This document shows positions 8,524 to 15,443 of a stretch of DNA of 18,701 bases, piece after piece. The stretch lies in contig JAGNOY010000012.1 in the NCBI GenBank assembly GCA_017989935.1, positions 1 to 18,701 on the forward strand, read 5' to 3'. Made by a program: the position numbers and the translations under genes. Each line of letters begins with the position of its first letter. Positions within the stretch are counted from its first letter, which is position 1. Below the pieces are notes generated by a model, which saw only the letters and a program-made list of their open reading frames with translations, had not been told where the DNA came from and ran no database searches. The stretch comes from Chitinophagaceae bacterium (GTDB lineage Bacteria; Bacteroidota; Bacteroidia; Chitinophagales; Chitinophagaceae).

Positions 8524-9057
8524 ATGGTACTGGATATTTTAGTATTGATTTTAGGTATACTAGCTTTTGTGAGAGGTTGGTTTAAGGGTTTGTTGTGGGC
8601 TGTATGTTCTTTCTTAGCTGTGTTATTGGCTATTATTTTGGCGTTGAAATTGTCTTCGAGCTTGTCGGACTTTTTATTTAATCGTCAGTGGATGAATAGC
8701 GAATACACGATGCCAATTAGTTTTGTGCTTATTTTTTTATTGACCATTTTTATTTTTAGGTTAGGGATCAAGTTTATTGAAAAGATATTGGATAAATTGT
8801 TTTTAGGATGGGTAAATAAGTTGTTAGGTGGCTTGCTTTATACTGGTTTTGTATGGTTTTTGTTGAGTACATGTATATGGTTATTTAATCAGGTTGATTT
8901 GTTGAAGGCTGAGTTTAAAACTTCCTCAAAGTCTTATGTATACTTAAAAGATTTAGCACCGAACACGTTGGAATTTATTTCGCCTTATTTGCCTTATTGT
9001 AAAAACCTGATTCAAGAAGCTAAGGAACAAATTGATCGGGCTACCACCTTGAATTAG
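8524..9057 (+). CDS. CvpA-family inner-membrane protein
   Basis: A 177-residue integral membrane protein of the CvpA family (named for its requirement in colicin V production in E. coli; its exact biochemical role is unclear). It begins with the typical MVLDILVLILGILAFVRGW, with the conserved glycine-rich FxRGW(F)KG segment, and has about four membrane helices (roughly residues 3-20, 26-45, 60-80 and 100-120). A soluble C-terminal tail contains a KDLAPNTLEFISPYLP stretch. The start lies 4 bp after yqeY, so translation is probably coupled. Length and layout fit the family. Confidence 0.88.
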   Translation: MVLDILVLILGILAFVRGWFKGLLWAVCSFLAVLLAIILALKLSSSLSDFLFNRQWMNSEYTMPISFVLIFLLTIFIFRLGIKFIEKILDKLFLGWVNKLLGGLLYTGFVWFLLSTCIWLFNQVDLLKAEFKTSSKSYVYLKDLAPNTLEFISPYLPYCKNLIQEAKEQIDRATTLN

Positions 9058-9201
9058 TTAGGCACGATTCGCATACTAGAAAGCTAGTTGAGTTTTCACG
9101 CCTTCGAGATTAAATTTTATGAAAACCAATAAAAAATGAAGTATGGATTTTTAACAACATATGTTGATGTTAGTCATAATTTCGAGAGACAACCCCAAAT
9201 T

Positions 9202-10116
9202 ATGAAACGAACGATTACAATTCTAATTTTACTCTTTTTAAGAATTTCTGAAAGTCAATCTCAATCTAAAATATCAATTACAATAGATGATGTACCTAAC
9301 TATAAAACGTCTTACAATTTAATCAAAGTATTAGATAAATTGAATATTCCGATTTTCATTTTTGTAAATGAAGGAAGGCCAGCAAGAGATAGTTCACCAA
9401 TATCTACGAATAAACTATTAGTAAAGTGGTTGAAAAGAAAGTATATAAATGTTGGGAACCATACAAAGAGTCACTTAAGATATTCCACAACAGAGTTAGA
9501 CACTTTCAAGCAAGATATTATCAATGGAGAAAAAATTACTAGAAAACTAATTAAAAGGAATAATAAGAAACTAAAATATTTTCGATTTCCATTTAATGAT
9601 TTAGGATCAGACTCAAATGCTCAACAGAAAATGTCAGATTTTCTTATATCAAAAAATTATCATATCGCACCATTCACTATTGAATCTTCAGACTGGATGT
9701 ATAATTCCGTATATGAGTATTTTTTAAATGAAAAAGACACCTTAAATGCCAAGAAAATTGGGCAAGATTATGTTGAAAAGACTATAGAATTTATTGATTT
9801 TTTTGAAAAGGTATCTTTAAAATATTTCAACAGAAATATCAATCAGATTTATTTGTGCCATGACAATATGATTAACACTGACTATTTACCTGAAATAGTT
9901 GAAAAATTAAAGAATAAAAATTATAATTTCATTGGCTTAGAAGAAGCACTACATGATGAAGTGTATAGTAATAAGAATTACTATTGTAAAAAATGGGGAA
10001 TTTCATGGATATATAGATGGATTGAAAATAGTGAAGATAGAAAGAGAATTATGCAGACTGAACCTACCACACTAGGAATTGAACAATTATATAACACGAT
10101 ACAAGAAAAAAAATAG
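9202..10116 (+). CDS. Secreted polysaccharide deacetylase (NodB homology family)
   Basis: A predicted carbohydrate esterase family 4-type enzyme that removes acetyl groups from an N- or O-acetylated glycan; the substrate is unknown. ATG 9202 gives 304 residues and a clean signal peptide (MKRTITILILLFLRISESQSQ). An upstream in-frame ATG at 9136 would hide this signal, so I do not use it. All five NodB motifs are visible: TIDD (Asp29, Asp30), the metal-binding HxxxH at His87 and His91 (NHTKSH), RFPF (128-131), SSDW (162-165) and CHD (219-221). After the catalytic domain is a lysine- and tryptophan-rich tail of about 60 residues. The gene is visibly richer in A than its neighbours, uses AAA/AAT/ATA heavily, and sits alone between core operons. 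This fits lateral acquisition. Confidence 0.87.
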   Translation: MKRTITILILLFLRISESQSQSKISITIDDVPNYKTSYNLIKVLDKLNIPIFIFVNEGRPARDSSPISTNKLLVKWLKRKYINVGNHTKSHLRYSTTELDTFKQDIINGEKITRKLIKRNNKKLKYFRFPFNDLGSDSNAQQKMSDFLISKNYHIAPFTIESSDWMYNSVYEYFLNEKDTLNAKKIGQDYVEKTIEFIDFFEKVSLKYFNRNINQIYLCHDNMINTDYLPEIVEKLKNKNYNFIGLEEALHDEVYSNKNYYCKKWGISWIYRWIENSEDRKRIMQTEPTTLGIEQLYNTIQEKK

Positions 10117-10248
10117 AACTGTGCATAATAACACTACCCAAAAGGCAGGCTTGCTACTTCGCATGCATATTGAAAACTAAAAGAATCATCAATGATATAA
10201 GGTAATTTCGATTTCAAACTCCCTCCGTTCGGTTAGCTGCAAAACGTT

Positions 10249-11217
10249 TTATACAATACCTTCTCGAATTAGGTCATGTATATGAATCATGCCTGCATAT
10301 TTTTCATCTTTCAGCACAATCAATTGTGAAATTTGATGTTTGCGCATGAGCATCAATCCGTTGATAGCGAGCTCATGAGCTTCTATGGTTTTGGGTTGAT
10401 GATTCATGATGTCTTTGGCAAGAACAGAAAGATTGATTTGTTCGGCTGTCAACATTCTTCGAATATCTCCGTCTGTGATGATTCCTTTTACTATGTTGTT
10501 TTCATCAATTACGGCAGTGGCACCTAATCGTTTGCCTGTAATTTCTAAAATGATTTCTTTGATCGTATTCTGTTCATTGACGCTAGGTGCTTGGTGTTGT
10601 TTGCTTAGATCTTCGATAGTTAAATAGAGTTGTTTGCCTAATGCTCCACCGGGATGAAATTTAGCAAAATCGTTCGGTGAAAATCCTTTTAATTTTAATA
10701 AGCAAACTGCCAAGGCATCGCCCATCACCAATTGGGCTGTTGTGCTACTTGTTGGGGCAAGGTTATTTGGACAAGCTTCTTTATCTACATAACAAGAAAT
10801 GAAATAATCTGCCGCATTAGCTAAAAAGGATGTTGGATTGCCACAAAGAGCTATTAAGGTATTTCCCATTTTTTTGATAAATGGAACTAGTACTTTTATT
10901 TCGGCACTTTCGCCACTTTTAGAAATAAGCAAGGCAATGTCATCAGTGGTCATCATGCCTAAATCACCATGTATCGCATCAGCAGCGTGAAGAAAAATAC
11001 TAGGCGTTCCTGTGCTATTTAGGGTGGCTACAATTTTTTGCGCTATGATGGCGCTTTTGCCTATGCCACTGATAATGAGGCGGCCTTTAGACGAATGGAT
11101 AAGTTGAATGGCCTTTGCAAAATTTTCATCGAGTTGACGACTCAAATTTGCGATCGCTTCATGTTCGATTTGAATAGTTTCACTAGCAAGATTTAATATA
11201 AAAGCAGAATTCGGCAA
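10249..11217 (-). CDS. kdsD: Arabinose-5-phosphate isomerase KdsD/KpsF family
   Basis: This enzyme interconverts D-ribulose 5-phosphate and D-arabinose 5-phosphate, the first committed step toward Kdo for lipopolysaccharide. The 322 residues comprise an N-terminal SIS sugar-isomerase domain and two CBS domains. The SIS domain shows GIGKSAIIAQKI (51-62), the active-site region FLHAADAIHGDLGMM (75-89) with His83, SGESAEI (101-107), and HPGGALGK (188-195). CBS domains fill about 205-322. It is the last gene of the DUF3467-guaA-binding protein-kdsD run; its ATG is 20 bp after the preceding stop. No kdsA, kdsB or kdsC gene is visible in the window. The stop codon overlaps a perfect AAAACGTTTT palindrome. 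Confidence 0.95.
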   Translation of the reverse strand: MPNSAFILNLASETIQIEHEAIANLSRQLDENFAKAIQLIHSSKGRLIISGIGKSAIIAQKIVATLNSTGTPSIFLHAADAIHGDLGMMTTDDIALLISKSGESAEIKVLVPFIKKMGNTLIALCGNPTSFLANAADYFISCYVDKEACPNNLAPTSSTTAQLVMGDALAVCLLKLKGFSPNDFAKFHPGGALGKQLYLTIEDLSKQHQAPSVNEQNTIKEIILEITGKRLGATAVIDENNIVKGIITDGDIRRMLTAEQINLSVLAKDIMNHQPKTIEAHELAINGLMLMRKHQISQLIVLKDEKYAGMIHIHDLIREGIV

Positions 11218-11237
11218 TGTATTTTAATTAAAAGGAG

Positions 11238-12446
11238 TTATTCATAAATCATGATACCATCTTCATATCTGAGGAGATAAAGAAATTTGTTTTCATAAAA
11301 CATTAAAGAACCATTTTCTTTTACAGGTACAATTTTATAGGGCGTGATAAATGTGTAAGAATTGTCTCCAATTTTACTGTTGAAAGGAACGCCAAATTTT
11401 TTAAGCAAATTTGAAAAAAAGAAAAGGCTTTCAAATCCTTTGTATACTACATCTGAAGGGGCTGTGCCCATATGAGATTTATATTCTTTAGAAATATACT
11501 GACTTGCAGGTGTAATTTTATCAATGATGTAGGACGTGGTATAATACACTGGCATATTTGGAAATTCATCTGTCTTATTTAAACTTTTGACAGCTTCTGT
11601 AGTAGGCATACAATACACTTTCAATCTATATCGTTTGGCATATTCAGAAAGAATTTTTAAATTTTTGTAGGTAATCAACGGATCAAGAATGCCCAAAAAT
11701 ATAGTTGTATTATAGCTAGTGTCAATTTTTTTGATAATTTCATTCATTTGAATTTCATCACCTTTTAATTCAATTTCTTTAAACCTACCAGGAAGGCTGT
11801 TTAATAAATCATTTTTAAAATAATTTAGCCCATTTTGTTCGGCTTGAGATTTTCTTGACACATACACTACATTATCTTCGGGATATTTACGATTGATATG
11901 TTTATGCATCATTTCGATATGAGAAGCCAATCGTGGTTGTAAGATGGTAAAATAAGGGTTTAATGTTTGTCCTGCATCTGATGGAGAAACTGCAGATACA
12001 AAATTGATTTGTCTTTTTTTCGCGAAGTCACCTAAAAGCTTTAAGTCACTTACACTTGCATTGCCGATTATTAAATCAATAGAATCTAACTTGTCTGATT
12101 CGATTAAATTTTTAACATCGAGGTAAAAAGACTTACTATCATACACAAAAATATCTAGTTTAAAACCCATTTTCTTTAAGGTGTCAGCTGCTATGCGAAC
12201 TCCTTGATAAAAATCAATACCTGGCATCATAAATTTGGGTAGATGAGCCATGTTCTTATCAAGGTCAATTGAATCTAAATACATGGGTGTAAGCACAGCA
12301 ATTTTGTATCTATCCTTTTTTACTGGCCTTGGATAGATAAAATCTTTTACTTCGGATTTAGTTTCTTGTTCAGTAATCATTTTTCGTTGACTGTATACGC
12401 CTAGGCTACACAGCGTGATGAACATTAAAACCAGTATTTTCTTCAT
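11238..12446 (-). CDS. Periplasmic-binding-protein-like (type 1 fold) secreted protein
   Basis: A 402-residue exported protein starting at ATG 12446, which begins a good signal peptide (MKKILVLMFITLCSLGVYSQ). An ATG six codons earlier would only add MKSEIC. The mature part resembles the ligand-binding fold of type 1 periplasmic binding proteins: YKIAVLTPMYLDS, then FYQGVRIAADTLKKMGFKLD, LDSIDLIIGNASVSD, INFVSAVSPSD and a second lobe with SDVVYKGFESLFFFSNLLKKFG. It has no lipobox and no LysM repeats, and no ABC permease or ATPase gene is nearby, so I would not call it a transporter subunit. It lies 33 bp after guaA and 20 bp before kdsD on the same strand, so co-transcription is likely. The ligand is unknown. 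Confidence 0.8.
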   Translation of the reverse strand: MKKILVLMFITLCSLGVYSQRKMITEQETKSEVKDFIYPRPVKKDRYKIAVLTPMYLDSIDLDKNMAHLPKFMMPGIDFYQGVRIAADTLKKMGFKLDIFVYDSKSFYLDVKNLIESDKLDSIDLIIGNASVSDLKLLGDFAKKRQINFVSAVSPSDAGQTLNPYFTILQPRLASHIEMMHKHINRKYPEDNVVYVSRKSQAEQNGLNYFKNDLLNSLPGRFKEIELKGDEIQMNEIIKKIDTSYNTTIFLGILDPLITYKNLKILSEYAKRYRLKVYCMPTTEAVKSLNKTDEFPNMPVYYTTSYIIDKITPASQYISKEYKSHMGTAPSDVVYKGFESLFFFSNLLKKFGVPFNSKIGDNSYTFITPYKIVPVKENGSLMFYENKFLYLLRYEDGIMIYE

Positions 12447-12479
12447 ACAAATTTCAGATTTCAAAATTTAAAATAATAA

Positions 12480-14015
12480 TTATTCCCATTCAATTGTTGC
12501 AGGTGGTTTAGATGAGATGTCGTAAACAACACGATTGATTCCTTTTACCTGATTAATTATTTGATTAGAGATATCTGCTAAAATTGGATATGGAATATGA
12601 GCCCAATCGGCTGTCATGCCATCTACACTGGTTACTGCTCTCAGTGCTAGTGTAAATTCATAGGTTCTTTCATCGCCCATCACGCCTACACTTTGTACTG
12701 GCAATAGAATTGCGCCAGCCTGCCATATATCATGATAAATATTATGATCAATAAGATGCTGAATATAAATGGCATCGGCTTCCTGTAATAATTTTACTTT
12801 TTCTTCGCTTACTTCGCCTAAGATTCGAATACCTAAGCCAGGTCCTGGGAAAGGATGCCTTTGAATAAATTTATCTGGCAAGCCTAATTCTTTTCCTACT
12901 CTTCTTACTTCATCTTTAAACAAATAACGCAAGGGTTCTACCAATTGCATGTGCATTTTTTCTGGCAGTCCGCCTACATTATGATGAGATTTGATGGTGG
13001 CTGATGGTCCATTCACAGATACACTCTCGATGACATCTGGGTAAATAGTGCCTTGCCCCAGAAAGTGAATATCTTTGAGTAATTGAGCTTCTTCGTAAAA
13101 CACCTCAATGAATAAGCCTCCAATAATTTTACGTTTAGTTTCAGGATCTGATACACCTTTTAGTTTTTCATAAAAAAGAGCAGAAGCTTCAATGCCTTTA
13201 ATATTTAAACCAAGAGATTCATAATTTTCAAGCACTGTATGAAATTCATTTTTTCTAAGCAACCCATTATCTACAAATACGCAATATAAGTTTTTGCCTA
13301 TGGCTTGATGAATAAGTAAGGCGGCGACTGTACTATCTACACCACCACTTAAAGCTAAAATTACTTTTTGATCTCCAACTTGTTTGCGAATAGCTGCTAC
13401 AGCCTCGACGATATAACTTTTGGGTGTCCAATTTTGAGCACAACCACAAATGTCGACGACAAAATTTTGTATGATCAATTTACCTTCTTGTGAATGGGTC
13501 ACTTCAGGATGAAATTGAAGACAAAACAATGGATTGGGTGTTTGATTAATTTCAAAGGCAGCTACCGGAATGCTCTCTGTTTGAGCAATTACCGAAGCTT
13601 GGTCAGCTAATCGAATAATGGTATCTGCATGGCTCATCCAAACAATATTGCCTTCTTCAATGCCTTTCAATAGTTTAGTTTGATGATTAACTTGAGTTAG
13701 CTTAGCACGGCCATATTCTCTTGCAGAAGATTTTCCAACCTCGCCACCGAAGATGGTGGTTACTAATTGTGCTCCATAACAAATGCCTAAAATAGGTACC
13801 TGTTTGTTGAGTGCTACTACATCAACCCAAGGAGAATTTTCGTCGTTCACTGAACAAGGACTCCCTGAAAGTATGATGCCCTTAATAGTTGAATCAAATG
13901 AAATTTCTTGATGAAATGGAATGATTTCACAATAAATATTCAGTTCACGAATATTCCTTGCAATGAGCTGAGTATACTGTGAGCCAAAGTCGAGGATAAT
14001 AATTTTTTCAGTCAT
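12480..14015 (-). CDS. guaA: GMP synthase (glutamine-hydrolysing) GuaA
   Basis: It converts XMP to GMP with ATP and glutamine, the last step of de novo guanine nucleotide synthesis, in the cytoplasm. The 511 residues are full length. The N-terminal class I glutamine amidotransferase domain carries the catalytic triad: Cys79 in GICYG, His169 and Glu171 in FHPEVTHS. The ATP pyrophosphatase domain has the PP-loop SGGVDST at 223-229. The C-terminal dimerisation domain contains RHPFPGPGLGIR and ends KPPATIEWE, as in the family. The start is 3 bp after the stop of the DUF3467 gene, and the binding-protein gene follows 33 bp after its stop. Nothing suggests loss of function. Confidence 0.98.
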   Translation of the reverse strand: MTEKIIILDFGSQYTQLIARNIRELNIYCEIIPFHQEISFDSTIKGIILSGSPCSVNDENSPWVDVVALNKQVPILGICYGAQLVTTIFGGEVGKSSAREYGRAKLTQVNHQTKLLKGIEEGNIVWMSHADTIIRLADQASVIAQTESIPVAAFEINQTPNPLFCLQFHPEVTHSQEGKLIIQNFVVDICGCAQNWTPKSYIVEAVAAIRKQVGDQKVILALSGGVDSTVAALLIHQAIGKNLYCVFVDNGLLRKNEFHTVLENYESLGLNIKGIEASALFYEKLKGVSDPETKRKIIGGLFIEVFYEEAQLLKDIHFLGQGTIYPDVIESVSVNGPSATIKSHHNVGGLPEKMHMQLVEPLRYLFKDEVRRVGKELGLPDKFIQRHPFPGPGLGIRILGEVSEEKVKLLQEADAIYIQHLIDHNIYHDIWQAGAILLPVQSVGVMGDERTYEFTLALRAVTSVDGMTADWAHIPYPILADISNQIINQVKGINRVVYDISSKPPATIEWE

Positions 14016-14018
14016 AAA

Positions 14019-14333
14019 TTAGGCTTGTGCAGCAGGTCCTCCAAATTGCATCGGAATAGAAACAGGTTCTAAATCCTTAATATTTCCATGAACTTGTTCG
14101 AATTTTTTCACATTTTCAGCTAAGGCTTTAAGCAATCTTTTAGCGTGTTGCGGTGTAAGTATGATTCTTGATTTTACTTTGGCCTTAGGCGCACTTGGCA
14201 TCACATTGATAAAATCAACTACAAATTCAGCATTTGAATGAGTGATAATTGCCAAATTCGAATAAATTCCTTCGGCCATTTCTTCACTCAATTCTATGTT
14301 GAGTTGATTTTGTGCAGGTTCTTGTTGTTGCAT
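14019..14333 (-). CDS. DUF3467 domain-containing protein
   Basis: A small cytoplasmic protein of a conserved family without known function (DUF3467). ATG 14333 gives 104 residues beginning MQQQEPAQNQLNIELS. An earlier in-frame ATG at 14411 adds 26 residues unlike the family and would place the start upstream of the -7-like element at 14351, so I reject it. Family features are EGIYSNLAIITHSNAEFVVDF, a MPSAPKAKVKSRIILTPQHAKRLLKAL stretch, and a variable tail ending MQFGGPAAQA. It is the first gene of the guaA operon, 3 bp from guaA, so expression is probably shared. What it does there is unknown. Confidence 0.88.
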   Translation of the reverse strand: MQQQEPAQNQLNIELSEEMAEGIYSNLAIITHSNAEFVVDFINVMPSAPKAKVKSRIILTPQHAKRLLKALAENVKKFEQVHGNIKDLEPVSIPMQFGGPAAQA

Positions 14334-14350
14334 GTTGTATGATTGAGGCG

Positions 14351-14358
14351 CAAAGATA
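14351..14358 (-). promoter_or_regulatory. Possible -7 promoter element of the DUF3467-guaA operon
   Basis: The minus-strand sequence TATCTTTG matches TAnnTTTG and ends 17 bases before the preferred ATG at 14333. I see no good TTTG/TTG at the -33 position. If real it would drive DUF3467, guaA, the binding-protein gene and kdsD. Confidence 0.35.
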
Positions 14359-14511
14359 AGAAAGTGGATTTTATTTGAATGATTATTTACCATTTCATCA
14401 AAACTTAGCAAATCAATTCACTTGTTAATTGAATCTTATTCTTAAAAATTAAAATTGACTATCTCTTGCGATCTAAGTCTATGGCTCACTTTAAACAAAA
14501 AAATTTAAGCC

Positions 14512-14898
14512 ATGAAACAGGTACTTATTCTAATCGCCACACTTTTTTTATTAAATAGTTGCGTTCAACAAGATCCAATTCCTCAAAACGAATTAACAGG
14601 TATTTGGAAATTGAACGGATATCCATCCACCAATTACAAAGTCGAAATTACTCCAGACGGCTATTTGTATTGGTTTAGCTACAATGATATGTACAATCGA
14701 GTTGAAGAATTTGAAGTGGATTACAGAATTAATCAAAATTCAATCTATCTATATTACCCAGGCGGAAATAATGTACGTCATATTTTATATGTGTATCGCG
14801 AAAGAAATGGTCGATTGTATTTTAATGTCGAAATTAATACCACAGATCCAAATGGCAATCCAATCCGTCAAACAGATACTTATTATTTGATGAATTAA
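14512..14898 (+). CDS. Small lipoprotein, lipocalin-like
   Basis: A 128-residue predicted lipoprotein. The signal MKQVLILIATLFLLNSC contains a lipobox (LLNSC) with the acylated cysteine at residue 17, so the mature protein should be membrane-anchored. The mature part is rich in Tyr, Asn and beta-strand pattern (LTGIWKLNGYP, then KVEITPDGYLYWF, later YVYRERNGRLYF and TDTYYLMN). The order GIWK, turn, strands resembles lipocalin-like domains of small Bacteroidota lipoproteins, but I cannot assign a ligand. It is divergent from the DUF3467-guaA operon and is followed 15 bp later by copy B of the dispersed repeat. No clear promoter was identified. Confidence 0.8.
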   Translation: MKQVLILIATLFLLNSCVQQDPIPQNELTGIWKLNGYPSTNYKVEITPDGYLYWFSYNDMYNRVEEFEVDYRINQNSIYLYYPGGNNVRHILYVYRERNGRLYFNVEINTTDPNGNPIRQTDTYYLMN

Positions 14899-14913
14899 AG
14901 TTTTAGTAAGTTC

Positions 14914-15040
14914 TTGGGCGGCACACACGCTTTTCATTGCAAGTCCGCTTCCGAATCGGCTACGATGAGTTCAGCAACATTCAAGTGTCGCGAAGCCTCT
15001 CGGAATGCGGGCTTTTCATTACAATCGTTGCCGCAATACA
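14914..15040 (-). repeat. Dispersed 127-bp palindromic repeat, copy B (inverted relative to copy A)
   Basis: On the minus strand this block aligns without gaps to 7902-8028 (about 114 of 127 positions by hand). Long identical runs are the first 19 bases, a 23-base run through CCCGCATTCCGAGAGGC, and the last 23 bases ending GCCGCCCAA. The internal palindrome is more complete than in copy A: AAGCCCGCATTCCGA pairs with TCGGAAGCGGACTT across a loop of about 40 bases, and outer GCGGCA pairs with TGCCGC. It fills much of the gap between the lipoprotein gene and the pspC-like gene. The remaining bases up to 15142 hold a CAATTAATTG palindrome (15092-15101) and nothing else I can name. Confidence 0.85.
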
Positions 15041-15142
15041 AAAAATATCTTTGAACATAAGGCAATGAGCCTGAATCAATACGTTTCATATCAATTAATT
15101 GCTTAAACTGTCAACAAGTCTTTTGCAAAGATTTCTACACAA

Positions 15143-15174
15143 TTTCATTTTTAAAGTCAGATTTTTTATATTTG
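15143..15174 (+). promoter_or_regulatory. Bacteroidota-type promoter of the pspC-like gene, possibly leaderless
   Basis: TATATTTG at 15167-15174 is a perfect -7 element, with TTTC (15143-15146) one base off TTTG at a 20-base spacing. The ATG of the PspC-like gene starts at 15179, only 4 bases after the element. Transcription would therefore start at or next to the start codon, giving an mRNA with no leader. Confidence 0.45.
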
Positions 15175-15178
15175 TATA

Positions 15179-15400
15179 ATGAGAGATTTCAGGAAATACC
15201 TTGAATGGCAATTGTTTGGCGTTTGCACCTTATTAGGTGAACGTTTTAATATCTCAATTTCCCGTATCAGAATGTGGTTTATTTATATTTCGTTCTTAAC
15301 CTTCGGATCACCTATTATCATCTATTTTGTGTTAGCATTTTGGGTCAACATCAAACATTATATTCTTTCAGCGCGAAGAAATCCATTGAAATGGTTTTAG
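15179..15400 (+). CDS. PspC-domain small membrane protein
   Basis: A 73-residue protein matching the PspC domain of phage-shock-type membrane stress proteins. It has the family's short amphipathic N-terminus with GVCTLLGERFNISISRIRM (about 14-32), in which the protein's order G-V-C-x-x-L-G replaces the usual GVCaGLA, followed by one strong membrane segment (FLTFGSPIIIYFVLAFWV, about 39-56) and a basic tail ending PLKWF. No pspA, pspB or other stress partner is adjacent. The DUF58 gene starts 43 bp downstream on the same strand and may be co-transcribed. The role is inferred from family only. Confidence 0.82.
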   Translation: MRDFRKYLEWQLFGVCTLLGERFNISISRIRMWFIYISFLTFGSPIIIYFVLAFWVNIKHYILSARRNPLKWF

Positions 15401-15443
15401 TACAATTTGATTTTTTTAATCCATTACCGCTAGTATTAACTCC

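Noticed and set aside
9075..9088. ACTAG-AAAG-CTAGT hairpin shortly after cvpA, as a possible terminator.
   Set aside because: The stem is only five AT-rich base pairs and lacks a proper U-tract, so it is too weak to call.
9057..10238. GTTAGGC (9057-9063) and GTTAGCT (10232-10238) on either side of the deacetylase, resembling integron attC core sites.
   Set aside because: The second fails the GTTRRRY consensus, the first overlaps the cvpA stop codon, no matching RYYYAAC partner with a folded attC palindrome was found, and no integrase gene is visible. Probably chance.
10241..10250. Perfect palindrome AAAACGTTTT overlapping the kdsD stop codon.
   Set aside because: Ten-base AT-rich palindromes are expected by chance at this base composition; no second copy at a comparable place supports an operator.
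14413..14432. TCAATT-8-AATTGA inverted repeat between the divergent DUF3467 and lipoprotein genes.
   Set aside because: Six AT-only base pairs in AT-rich intergenic DNA; no supporting promoter geometry.
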